Source: Selenomonas sp. oral taxon 126 (GTDB lineage: Bacteria; Bacillota; Negativicutes; Selenomonadales; Selenomonadaceae). From it: a DNA stretch of 46,957 bases. How positions within the stretch are numbered: the stretch's first letter is position 1; every line of letters begins with the position of its first letter. Made by a program: the position numbers and the translations under genes. The notes beneath the pieces were generated by a model. That model did no database searches. It saw nothing but the letters and a program-made list of their open reading frames with translations, and was not told the origin of the DNA. The stretch covers positions 2,270,953 to 2,317,909 of the forward strand of contig NZ_CP016201.1 in assembly GCF_001683335.1 (NCBI RefSeq), written 5' to 3'. This document shows positions 7,676 through 14,912 of this stretch, in pieces.

Positions 7676-8860
7676 ATGGCAATAAACGCGCGTACGCGCC
7701 TGTGGCTGACGATCTTTCTCGGCATGATGACGGCGATTGCGCCGCTCTCGACCGATATGTATCTGCCCGCGCTGCCCGAGGTGCAGGCAGATTTTGCAGT
7801 ATCCACCTCGCTCATTCAGATGACGCTGACAATGACAACGCTCGGCATGGCGATCGGGCAGATTCTCGCGGGACCCCTGAGCGATCTTCACGGGCGGCGC
7901 ATTCCGCTCTTCATCGGAATGCTCGTCTTCATCGGCGCAACGCTCGGCTGCGTGCTCGCCGAGGACATCTATCTCTTCCTCTTCTTTCGCTTCTGCGCGG
8001 GCTTTGCAGGCGCGAGCGGCATTGTGATCGCGCGGGCGATTGCGCGTGATGTCTGCGAGGGCGCGGAGCTGACGCGCTTCTTTGCCGTGCTCATGATGGT
8101 GAACGGCTTTGCACCCATCATCGCGCCCGTCATTGGCGGGCAGATTCTCCTGTTTGCTGACTGGCGCGCAACCTTCGTCCTGCTCACGCTCATCGGCGTC
8201 CTCCTCGCGGGGGCGACCCTCATCTATCAGGAGACTCTGCCGAAGGAGAAGTGGAGTGTGAATATGACGGATTCGCTGAAGAAGTTTCCCGCGCTCCTGC
8301 GCGATCGTTACTTCCTTGGGCATTGCCTCCTGCAGTGCTTCGTTTTCGGCGCGTTCTTCTCGTATCTCTCGGGCTCTTCCTTTGTCTTTCAGAACATCTA
8401 TGCGGTCTCGCCGCAGGTCTACAGCATGATCTTTGCCGTGATCGGCGCGGGACTCCTGCTCGCGGGCGTTCTGCCCGCGCGCCTTGCGGGGCGTGTGCCG
8501 GACATCATCATGCTGAAATACGCCGTGCTCGTGCCGTTCGTGGGGAGCGCGCTGCTCCTCCTCGGCTTCTATTTCGCCGCACCGCTTGCCGTGATTCTCG
8601 TCCTGCTCTTCCTGACGGTCGTTCCCCTGTCCGTGATGGGGGCGGCGAGCTTCTCGCTTGCACTCTCGCGGCAGGGAAAGAATGCGGGCAGCGCCTCGGC
8701 ACTCATCGGCTGTTTCTCCATGCTGCTCGGCGCGTGCATGATGCCCGTCGTCGGCATCGCGGGCGATCATACGGCAATCCCGATGGGGCTCATCATGCTG
8801 ACGGGATACGGACTGGGCACCCTTGTTTTCTACCGCATGATTGCAGCGGATCATAAATAG
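7676..8860 (+). CDS. Bcr/CflA-family multidrug efflux MFS transporter
   Basis: This is a 394-residue, 12-helix major facilitator of the Bcr/CflA drug:proton antiporter family. Helix 1 contains APLSTDMYLPALPEV, the hallmark of this family. The loop 2-3 motif A reads GPLSDLHGRRIPL, and helix 5 contains VIGGQILLFADWRATF. The ATG at 7676 follows GAGGGG. A frame-open ATG at 7622 would overlap the exporter gene and add 18 unrelated residues. It lies 16 bases after the ThrE-type gene, so the two are probably co-transcribed. The exported compound cannot be told, although the pairing suggests disposal of small metabolites or drugs. Confidence 0.88.
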   Translation: MAINARTRLWLTIFLGMMTAIAPLSTDMYLPALPEVQADFAVSTSLIQMTLTMTTLGMAIGQILAGPLSDLHGRRIPLFIGMLVFIGATLGCVLAEDIYLFLFFRFCAGFAGASGIVIARAIARDVCEGAELTRFFAVLMMVNGFAPIIAPVIGGQILLFADWRATFVLLTLIGVLLAGATLIYQETLPKEKWSVNMTDSLKKFPALLRDRYFLGHCLLQCFVFGAFFSYLSGSSFVFQNIYAVSPQVYSMIFAVIGAGLLLAGVLPARLAGRVPDIIMLKYAVLVPFVGSALLLLGFYFAAPLAVILVLLFLTVVPLSVMGAASFSLALSRQGKNAGSASALIGCFSMLLGACMMPVVGIAGDHTAIPMGLIMLTGYGLGTLVFYRMIAADHK

Positions 8861-8873
8861 GAGGCGAAATTAA

Positions 8874-9041
8874 ATGAAGGCGTTTATCTACGACATGGAC
8901 GGCGTGATCGTCGACAGCGAGATCATCCACATGAAGGCAGAGACAATCCTCCTCACGCGCTATGGCATCACGGCGGACGAGGCGCTTTTCCCGAATAAGA
9001 ATCGAGGTTTTTCAGCTATCTTTCACTCCGTTTTCCTATAA
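8874..9041 (+). pseudogene. Truncated HAD-superfamily phosphatase (beta-phosphoglucomutase-like), N-terminal remnant
   Basis: A perfect AGGAGG (8859-8864) and ATG start a protein that begins MKAFIYDMDGVIVDSEIIHM, the textbook motif I of HAD phosphatases (nucleophile DxDG). After about 42 family-like residues it runs out of homology near position 9000 and stops at 9039-9041, giving only 55 residues where the family has about 210-230. The cap domain and motifs II-IV are absent, and the next gene starts 22 bases later. The simplest reading is a deletion that removed the rest of the gene and joined it to the upstream region of the response regulator. A functional short protein is unlikely. Confidence 0.8.
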
Positions 9042-9042
9042 T
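9037..9042 (+). promoter_or_regulatory. Candidate -10 box of the two-component operon
   Basis: A perfect TATAAT lies 21 bases upstream of the response regulator ATG, in an AT-rich stretch that differs from the preceding coding DNA. No good -35 box is visible at 16-18 bp, so this may need an activator. Confidence 0.45.
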
Positions 9043-9063
9043 TTTCAATAGGGAGATGATACT

Positions 9064-9741
9064 ATGCGCGTGCTTTTGGCAGAGGACGACCTGCGCCTCG
9101 GAAAGCTCATTCAATATATGCTCGAACAGAACGACATCACGGTCGAGTGGGTCACGGACGGCAGCGATATCTACGAGTATGCGACCTATACGGAGTACGA
9201 CATCCTGATCCTCGACTGGATGATGCCGGGCGAGACGGGCGTCGAGGCGTGCGAGCGTCTGCGCCGCAACGGATATGACCGCGCGATACTCATGCTGACG
9301 GCGCGTGATTCCGTGGAGGATCGCGTGACGGGTCTGGACGCGGGCGCGGACGACTACCTCGTCAAGCCGTTCGAGTTCTCCGAGCTGCTTGCACGTCTGC
9401 GCGCCCTCGGGCGCCGCACGACACAGCGGATTCAGCACGAGGTGGATGAGATCGGCGGCTTCAAGCTGAACCGCACGGCGAATATTCTCGAGAAGAACGG
9501 CAAGGTGATCCAGCTCTCGCCGCGCGAGTTCCAGCTGTTCGACCTGCTCGCACAGAACATTGGCATCGTCGTGCCGCGCGACATCATCCTCGACCGCATC
9601 TGGGGACTCGAGGCAGATGTCAGCTCGAACAATATCGACTCCTATATGAAAATGCTGCGCAAGAAACTCGACGCAGCAGGGGAGGGCACGGCGATCAAGA
9701 CGATTCGCGGCGTCGGGTACAAATTGGAGACGCCGCATTGA
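9064..9741 (+). CDS. Two-component response regulator, OmpR/PhoB family
   Basis: This 225-residue protein has a receiver domain (residues 1-115) with acidic pocket EDD (7-9), phosphoacceptor Asp51 in LILDWMMPG and the conserved Lys in DDYLVKPFE. A winged-helix DNA-binding domain follows, recognisable from LSPREFQLFDLLAQN, IWGLEADVSSNNIDSYM and IKTIRGVGYKLE. GGGAG lies eight bases before the ATG. The cognate kinase follows with a TTGA overlap. Targets are unknown. The two ECF ATPase genes lie only 8 bases beyond the kinase, so the system may regulate vitamin or metal uptake (inference from context only). Confidence 0.93.
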   Translation: MRVLLAEDDLRLGKLIQYMLEQNDITVEWVTDGSDIYEYATYTEYDILILDWMMPGETGVEACERLRRNGYDRAILMLTARDSVEDRVTGLDAGADDYLVKPFEFSELLARLRALGRRTTQRIQHEVDEIGGFKLNRTANILEKNGKVIQLSPREFQLFDLLAQNIGIVVPRDIILDRIWGLEADVSSNNIDSYMKMLRKKLDAAGEGTAIKTIRGVGYKLETPH

Positions 9742-11039
9742 ACGAGCAGAACGTATTCGGGCGCAGCCGCCTGCGGCTCATGCTCCGCTATGCGCTTGTC
9801 ATGGGAGGACTGGTCATCGTCCTCCTCTTTGCCATGCACAAAACGATGGAGTGGGCGATCACCTCCGAGCAGGCGCGCGAGCTCCTCGATACGGCGGACA
9901 GCGTCTCCGAGTCACAGGCGTACGCACTCCTCAATGCAGACACGGACACAGACGAGACGCAGCTCTATCGCAGCACGAACGACCGCCTCTTCTACTACGT
10001 GTTCGACGGTCAGGGACGGCTCGTCAGCTTCTCGCGCGCCTCGTACCGCATCGAGTCCTTTGTGCTCGACATCGTGGGCGTATGGGATGCGCCCGAGCGG
10101 GAGGTGCGCGTCTTTACGAAGACGAACGAGCGCGGCGCCCCGACCAAGGTCATGATGACGGCGCAGACCGTATTCAGCCCGCCGTTGCCCGTCCAGACGG
10201 TCTACGTCGGCAAGGATGTCACAGCCATGTATAACGGCATGGAAAAGGCGACATGGGCGCTTGCCGTACTCGGGGGACTCGCGCTAATCTGCGCAGCAGC
10301 GGTCGGCTACGTGCTTTCGGGCGGTGCGATGAAGCCCGTGCGCGAGGCGTACGAGCGTCAGCGCCAGTTCGCCGCCGATGCCTCGCACGAGCTGCGCACA
10401 CCGCTCGCCGTCGTACTCGCCTCGGCGGATCTCCTGCTGACCGACCCGTCGATCAAGTCGCCGTTTCTGAAGCAGGTCATCGAGGACGTGCGCGACGAGG
10501 TGAAGAAGATGACAAAGCTCGTCAGCGATCTCCTCACCGTTGCGCGCACGGACGGCAGTGCGAACCAGCTGAAGCCCGTGCGCATGGATCTCGTCGCCGC
10601 CGCACAGCAGACCGTGCGCATCATGCGCCCCTTTGCCGAGAAAAAGGACATCGTCATCGCCGAGGAGCTGCCGAAGCGCGCGGAGATCAATGCGGACGAG
10701 CAGAAGATCCGTCAGCTCATCCTGATCCTCGTCGATAACGCGGTCAAATACACGCCCGAGCATGGACGCATTACCGTCTCCGTACAGGAGGAAAAGGGGG
10801 GCGTTCAGCTCTCCGTTGCCGACACGGGCATCGGCATTGCGCCCGAGGATCAGGAGCGCATCTTTGACCGCTTCTACCGCGTGGACAAGGCGCGCTCGCG
10901 CCGCATGGGCGGCAACGGACTGGGGCTTGCCATTGCGCGCGAGATTGTCGAGGCGCACGGCGGGACGATTGCGGTCGAAAGCGAGCCGGGCAAGGGCACG
11001 ACATTCCGCGTACACCTCAAAACACGCATGAAGAATTAG
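9738..11039 (+). CDS. Two-component sensor histidine kinase
   Basis: This is a 433-residue membrane kinase. A transmembrane helix at about residues 15-33 and another at about 172-193 enclose an extracytoplasmic sensor region of roughly 135 residues with no fold I recognise. The HisKA dimerisation domain contains the phosphoacceptor His217 in FAADASHELRTPLA. The ATPase domain shows the N box (ILILVDNAVKYTPEH), the G1 box VADTGIGIAPED, the F box RIFDRFYRVD and the G2 box GGNGLGLAIA. No HAMP domain is obvious. Translation probably starts at the TTG overlapping the regulator stop (TTGA), with GGAG at 9726. It phosphorylates the regulator encoded just upstream. Confidence 0.92.
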   Translation: MNEQNVFGRSRLRLMLRYALVMGGLVIVLLFAMHKTMEWAITSEQARELLDTADSVSESQAYALLNADTDTDETQLYRSTNDRLFYYVFDGQGRLVSFSRASYRIESFVLDIVGVWDAPEREVRVFTKTNERGAPTKVMMTAQTVFSPPLPVQTVYVGKDVTAMYNGMEKATWALAVLGGLALICAAAVGYVLSGGAMKPVREAYERQRQFAADASHELRTPLAVVLASADLLLTDPSIKSPFLKQVIEDVRDEVKKMTKLVSDLLTVARTDGSANQLKPVRMDLVAAAQQTVRIMRPFAEKKDIVIAEELPKRAEINADEQKIRQLILILVDNAVKYTPEHGRITVSVQEEKGGVQLSVADTGIGIAPEDQERIFDRFYRVDKARSRRMGGNGLGLAIAREIVEAHGGTIAVESEPGKGTTFRVHLKTRMKN

Positions 11040-11047
11040 AGAGAACT

Positions 11048-11884
11048 ATGGCAGAGATATTTTTTGAACTGGATCATGTCACCCACGTCTACCGGAGCGG
11101 AGAGGGCAAGGGACACGAGGCGCTGCGCGGCGTCACCCTCTCCATCGGCGCGGGGGAGTTCGTCGCGGTGCTCGGGGCAAACGGCTCGGGCAAATCGACC
11201 CTTGCGCGCCATCTGAACGCACTTCTCCTCCCGAGCGATGGGCACTGCCGTGTGCGCGGCATGGATACGCGCGATGAGGCACTGCGTTGGGACATCCGCC
11301 AAGAGGTCAGCATGGTGTTCCAGAACCCCGACAATCAGCTCATTGCGGCGATTGTCGCGGATGATGTCGCCTTCGGCCCCGAGAACCTCGGCGTGCCGCC
11401 CGCAGAGATACGGCGGCGCGTTGCGGACGCACTCGCGCTCGTCGGCATGGAGCGCTATGCACAGGCTGCGCCCCATCTCCTCTCGGGCGGGCAGAAGCAG
11501 CGCATCGCCATTGCGGGCGCGATTGCGATGCAGACGCACGCGCTCGTGCTCGATGAGCCGACAGCGATGCTCGACCCGCGCGGCAGGTCGGAGGTGCTGA
11601 GCGCCGTAGAGAAGCTGCACGACGAGCAGGGCATGACAATCGTCTACATCACGCATTTTATGGAAGAGGCGATTGCGGCTGACCGCATCGTCCTGATGGA
11701 GGCGGGGCAGGTCGTCATGGACGGCACGCCGCGCGAGATCTTCTCGCAGACGGAGCGGGTGCGCGCGCTCGGGCTGGACGTACCGCTTGCCGCCGACCTC
11801 GCCGCGCGTCTCAGGCACGGCGGGTGGGAACTCCCGCAGGATATTGTCACGGATGAGGAGCTGCTGCATTGTCTATCGAGATAG
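11048..11884 (+). CDS. ecfA1: Energy-coupling factor transporter ATPase EcfA1
   Basis: This 278-residue ABC ATPase is of the CbiO/EcfA type. It has Walker A GANGSGKST, the Q-loop VFQNPDNQLIAAIVADDVAF, which is diagnostic for EcfA, the signature LLSGGQKQRIAIAGA and the Walker B LVLDEPTAMLDPRGR. EcfA1 and EcfA2 form the ATPase pair of energy-coupling factor importers for vitamins and transition metals and work with the membrane proteins EcfT and EcfS. The gene starts 8 bases after the kinase stop, so it may share a transcript with the two-component system. Its 3' end overlaps ecfA2 by 16 bases. Confidence 0.9.
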   Translation: MAEIFFELDHVTHVYRSGEGKGHEALRGVTLSIGAGEFVAVLGANGSGKSTLARHLNALLLPSDGHCRVRGMDTRDEALRWDIRQEVSMVFQNPDNQLIAAIVADDVAFGPENLGVPPAEIRRRVADALALVGMERYAQAAPHLLSGGQKQRIAIAGAIAMQTHALVLDEPTAMLDPRGRSEVLSAVEKLHDEQGMTIVYITHFMEEAIAADRIVLMEAGQVVMDGTPREIFSQTERVRALGLDVPLAADLAARLRHGGWELPQDIVTDEELLHCLSR

Positions 11885-12723
11885 AATCACTTTCCTACAC
11901 CTATATGGAGGACACGCCGCTTTCGCACACTGCGCTGCACGATGTCACACTGACGCTCAGGGAGGGCGCATTTACGGCGATTGCGGGCGAGACAGGCGCG
12001 GGCAAATCCACGCTCATGCAGCTCATCGGCGGACTCCTCACGCCGACGGCGGGGGCGGTGCGCGTCGATGGCGTGAGCCTCTACGGCAAGAGCAAGGCGG
12101 AAAAAGAGGCGGCGCGCACGGCGCGCTTTCGCGTCGGCATGGTCTTTCAGTATCCCGAGCACCAGCTCTTCGAGGAGACAGTCTATGAGGACATCGCCTT
12201 TGGTCCGCGCAATCAGGGGCTGACGGACACCGAGGTCGAGACGCGCGTGCGCGAGGCGATGGAGCTCGTCCATCTGCCCGAGGCATATCGTGACCGCTCC
12301 CCATTCGCGCTCTCGGGCGGCGAGCGCAGACGCGTCGCGATTGCGGGCGTGCTTGCACTCGCTCCGCGCTACCTCGTGCTCGACGAGCCGGCGGCGGGAC
12401 TCGACCCGCGTGGACGCGAGGCACTGCTCTCCATGCTCACGATGCTGCACAGGGAGCGCGGCGTCAGCATTGTACTCGTATCGCACAGCATGGAGGACAT
12501 CCTGCGCGTGGCAGATACCATGGTCATCCTCGCGGGCGGTCAGGTGATCGGCGAGGGGACGCCACAGGAGCTCTTTCGTCAGGACGAACTCCTTGCGCGC
12601 GCCGCACTTGCAGCGCCGCATCTCCTGCAGCTCGGACAGCGGCTCGACGCAGCGGGCTATCCCGTCGCGGACTGCATGACGGTGGAGGAGATGGCGGCAA
12701 AGATATTGGAGAAAAGAACATAG
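11869..12723 (+). CDS. ecfA2: Energy-coupling factor transporter ATPase EcfA2
   Basis: This is a 284-residue partner of EcfA1. It has Walker A GETGAGKST, the Q-loop VFQYPEHQLFEETVYEDIAF typical of EcfA2, the signature ALSGGERRRVAIAGVLA and the Walker B LVLDEPAAGLDPRGR. The start is a TTG inside the ecfA1 coding region (16-base overlap). In most Firmicutes ecfT follows at once. Here the next 11 bases lead into a promoter and a truncated nuclease gene, so the membrane subunit is missing from this locus and must be encoded elsewhere or lost. Confidence 0.9.
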   Translation: MSIEIESLSYTYMEDTPLSHTALHDVTLTLREGAFTAIAGETGAGKSTLMQLIGGLLTPTAGAVRVDGVSLYGKSKAEKEAARTARFRVGMVFQYPEHQLFEETVYEDIAFGPRNQGLTDTEVETRVREAMELVHLPEAYRDRSPFALSGGERRRVAIAGVLALAPRYLVLDEPAAGLDPRGREALLSMLTMLHRERGVSIVLVSHSMEDILRVADTMVILAGGQVIGEGTPQELFRQDELLARAALAAPHLLQLGQRLDAAGYPVADCMTVEEMAAKILEKRT

Positions 12724-12734
12724 CAGTTTTTTGT

Positions 12735-12763
12735 TTGACCGAAGGGAAGGAATTCCTTATAAT
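12735..12763 (+). promoter_or_regulatory. Promoter ahead of the Rpn nuclease remnant
   Basis: TTGACC (12735-12740), exactly 17 bases, then a perfect TATAAT (12758-12763). It begins 11 bases after the ecfA2 stop. Confidence 0.7.
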
Positions 12764-12779
12764 GAAGATAAGGAATTTA

Positions 12780-13295
12780 GTGATTCCTCATGATACAGAA
12801 AGGATTCGGTCATGCGTACGCGGGACTTTAATGCGCTATGACATCGAGATACATTTTTTAGAGTTGCCAAAGGTGACACGGCAGGACATACGGCGTATGC
12901 GGACACTGGATAAGTGGATGGCGTTTATCCGAAATGAGCTAAGCGATGAGGAAATGGAGGCGATAGCAATGAGCGATGCAGCAATCAACACCGCATGGGA
13001 CAGAATTGAGGCGTTTATGCGGGACGCGGGTCAGCGCCGGAAGTATGAACTGCGCGAGAAGTACGAGCATGACTATGTAAGCGATATGGAAGGCTCGTGG
13101 AAAAGAGGGAGATTAGAGGGCGTAAAACAAGGGCGAAGTGAAGGACGGGCTGAGGGAAGACAGCTCGGAATTGCGCAGATAGCGATGAATTTCCTTCGTG
13201 CAGGAACGCCGGTTGCAACGGTGGCGCAGATGGCAGAACTGCCGGAGGCAGTCATTCGCAAGATGGCGGAGGAGCATGGGATTCAACTTTCATAG
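12780..13295 (+). pseudogene. Rpn-family (PD-(D/E)XK) nuclease, C-terminal remnant
   Basis: The coding stretch resembles the C-terminal half of Rpn recombination-promoting nucleases, also called PD-(D/E)XK transposase-like proteins. It has the block IEIHFLELPKV, a helical region, and the Gly/Glu/Arg-rich tail GRLEGVKQGRSEGRAEGR that ends most family members. The N-terminal catalytic domain with its Asp and Glu-x-Gln/Lys motif is missing, because ecfA2 lies directly upstream. Family-like sequence begins only around 12831. The start is unclear: a GTG at 12780 follows AAGGAA closely, and ATGs at 12762 and 12831 are in frame. The promoter upstream is intact. I read it as a decayed gene, although a short protein could still be made. 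Confidence 0.65.
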
Positions 13296-13306
13296 AAATG
13301 ATATTG

Positions 13307-13370
13307 AAATGACCTGACCCCCAAAAGTTAGATTATACAAGTCTAACTTTTGGGAGTCAGGTCATTTTTT
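13307..13370 (+). terminator. Long inverted-repeat hairpin, terminator-like, resembling IS3 ends
   Basis: Two 26-base arms (13307-13332 and 13342-13367) pair with one mismatch around a 9-base loop, and the right arm ends in six T residues. It lies between convergent genes and would end the + strand transcript well. The arm sequence CTGACCCCCAAAAGTTAGA resembles terminal inverted repeats of IS3-family insertion sequences as I remember them, so it could be two IS ends joined without a transposase. Confidence 0.75.
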
Positions 13371-13380
13371 GCCTTTTATA

Positions 13381-14598
13381 TTAGCTTGATCTCATGGGCA
13401 TCCTCGGCGGTGCAGACACACCCGAGGAGACAATGCCTGCCGCCTTGTCCTTCTCACGTTCTTCCTCGAGATAGGAGGAGGGATCGACGCCGAGTTCATG
13501 GATAAAGTGATAGAGATCATTGCCCGTCGGGACAACCTGAATCGACGCGGCACCGTCCTTCTCCTCGGAGAGGTCGATCACCGTGCGCTGATCGAGCAGC
13601 TTCCCGTTCGTATCGGCAAAGAGAATGATGACGGGCGTCGTTGTGCGCCCGAACTTGCTCTCCTTCACCACGGCGAAGCCGAATGTGGTCTTGAGCACGG
13701 CACCCTCGGGATAGAGGGCAACATTGTTGAAGAACGTATCGAGCAGCCTCGGGTCAAACTGCCCCTTGTTGATATTGTGCATGATATTGTAGGCGATATT
13801 CGGCATATACGCCTTCTTGTAGGGGCGCTCGCTCGTGAGGGCGTCGTAGACATCTGCGATCGCCGCAATCTTCGCGTAGCGGTGCATCTCCTCGCCCGTG
13901 ATGCCGCGCGGGTAGCCCGTCCCGTCGATATGCTCGTGGTGCTGTCCTGCAATCGCGGCGAGGATACTCGCCTTTGGCAGATCCTTTATCTTCAGGATAC
14001 GACGCGCGCCGTCGGCGGGATGCTTCTTCATAATGTCGAACTCACTCTTGGTCAGGCTGCGGTTCTTGTTGAGGATGTCCGTATGCACATCGATCTTGCC
14101 GAGGTCGTGCAGAAGCCCGCCGAGCGTGATGATGGACAGTTCCTCCTTCGGGAGATGGCAGAGCATCCCCATCATTGCCGAGAGAACTGCTACGTTGACG
14201 CTGTGTGCAAAGGTATAGGCATCATGAGCGCGAATGTCCGTGAGCTGGACGAGGTTGTCATGATTGTCAAACAGATCGAAGACGATGGAATCCGTCACCT
14301 TTTGCAGCGACGCGACATCCAAAGTTCCGTTTTCCTCAATGGACTGAAATGTATTGTAGACAGTGCTGATTGCATTGACGCGCGTCTTTTCCTCGATCAC
14401 ATCGGGCGGCGGTGCGAACTTGTGGCTTGGATCCATGGAGGTCACAGTGACCGACTGGATGCCGAGCTGGTGTAGTCTGCGAATATAGTCAATTGTAACC
14501 GGCTGACCCTTGACGAGATAGCTTCCCCCTGCGGTATTGAACAGACTCTGCCCAAGTACCATGCCATCCTTCAGTTTTGAGACAGGAAGTCGTAACAT
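13381..14598 (-). CDS. HD-GYP domain protein, probable cyclic-di-GMP phosphodiesterase
   Basis: This 405-residue cytoplasmic protein has an N-terminal regulatory region (about 1-60, beginning MLRLPVSKLKDGMVLGQSLF) like that found in many HD-GYP proteins. The catalytic domain shows HSVNVAVLSAMMG, the HD pair in GGLLHDLGKIDVHTDILNK, QHHEHIDGTGYPRGI, which is the GYP signature, and DVYDALTSERPYK. The family breaks down cyclic di-GMP and so lowers biofilm and adhesion signals. The last 90 residues form an extra C-terminal region of unknown role. The ATG at 14596-14598 has AAGGGGG upstream. In-frame starts further upstream would run into a structured leader. It is one of two - strand genes here and has its own promoter. 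Confidence 0.88.
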   Translation of the reverse strand: MLRLPVSKLKDGMVLGQSLFNTAGGSYLVKGQPVTIDYIRRLHQLGIQSVTVTSMDPSHKFAPPPDVIEEKTRVNAISTVYNTFQSIEENGTLDVASLQKVTDSIVFDLFDNHDNLVQLTDIRAHDAYTFAHSVNVAVLSAMMGMLCHLPKEELSIITLGGLLHDLGKIDVHTDILNKNRSLTKSEFDIMKKHPADGARRILKIKDLPKASILAAIAGQHHEHIDGTGYPRGITGEEMHRYAKIAAIADVYDALTSERPYKKAYMPNIAYNIMHNINKGQFDPRLLDTFFNNVALYPEGAVLKTTFGFAVVKESKFGRTTTPVIILFADTNGKLLDQRTVIDLSEEKDGAASIQVVPTGNDLYHFIHELGVDPSSYLEEEREKDKAAGIVSSGVSAPPRMPMRSS

Positions 14599-14624
14599 CT
14601 TTTCCCCCTTGTCCAATTCTCGCT

Positions 14625-14672
14625 TATCTCCGCACCCAACCCGAGCGGGCAGCTTCCCCAACTGCGGAGATA
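14625..14672 (-). promoter_or_regulatory. Structured 5' leader hairpin of the HD-GYP gene
   Basis: TATCTCCGCA (14625-14634) pairs perfectly over 10 bp with TGCGGAGATA (14663-14672), with a small inner CCCG/CGGG stem. The hairpin lies between the promoter and the start codon, 26 bases from the ATG. It does not show the conserved bases of cyclic-di-GMP riboswitches. Its role is unknown. Confidence 0.5.
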
Positions 14673-14698
14673 GAGTATCTACTTTAATATGTCTGTTT

Positions 14699-14727
14699 AG
14701 TTTACATGAAATACCTTTTTTTGTAAA
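14699..14727 (-). promoter_or_regulatory. Promoter of the HD-GYP gene
   Basis: On the - strand TTTACA (14727 to 14722), 17 bases, then TAAACT (14704 to 14699). The predicted transcript starts near 14692 and has a leader of about 94 bases. Confidence 0.55.
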
Positions 14728-14779
14728 GTGGAATAGGTCTCCGTTTTGGCACCCACTGAACTCGAATCACAGTTTGTTT

Positions 14780-14827
14780 CTCTATGAAACACATCGCTTT
14801 TGTGTATGATATCATCACTTTCTGCAA
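14780..14827 (+). repeat. Tandem CATCRCTTTC promoter element, copy A
   Basis: This 48-base sequence matches copy B (15872-15919) at 47 positions. It contains CATCGCTTTT at 14792 and CATCACTTTC at 14813, exactly 21 bp apart. Here the sequence after the second repeat differs from the other copies and no -35 box lies 10 bp away. The next promoter starts at 14850. Confidence 0.8.
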
Positions 14828-14849
14828 GCCACCGCCGAAATTTTCCACC

Positions 14850-14878
14850 TTGACAATATTCGCCGTAGTGCATACTAT
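14850..14878 (+). promoter_or_regulatory. Promoter of the intact Rpn nuclease gene
   Basis: A perfect TTGACA (14850-14855), 17 bases, then TACTAT (14873-14878). Transcription would start near 14885, so ATGs upstream of that are not usable starts. Confidence 0.75.
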
Positions 14879-14912
14879 GATAGCAGAAGGAAATGAGGAG
14901 GATATCGACGCG

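Noticed and set aside
5365-7815. Long open frame of 816 codons on the - strand
   Set aside because: It is a shadow of the permease and ThrE-type genes. The protein is rich in Arg, His and Asp with no domain, and no ribosome site fits. GC-rich codon use creates such frames.
14625-14672. Cyclic-di-GMP riboswitch
   Set aside because: The stem is convincing, but the conserved core bases of the GEMM classes are not present.
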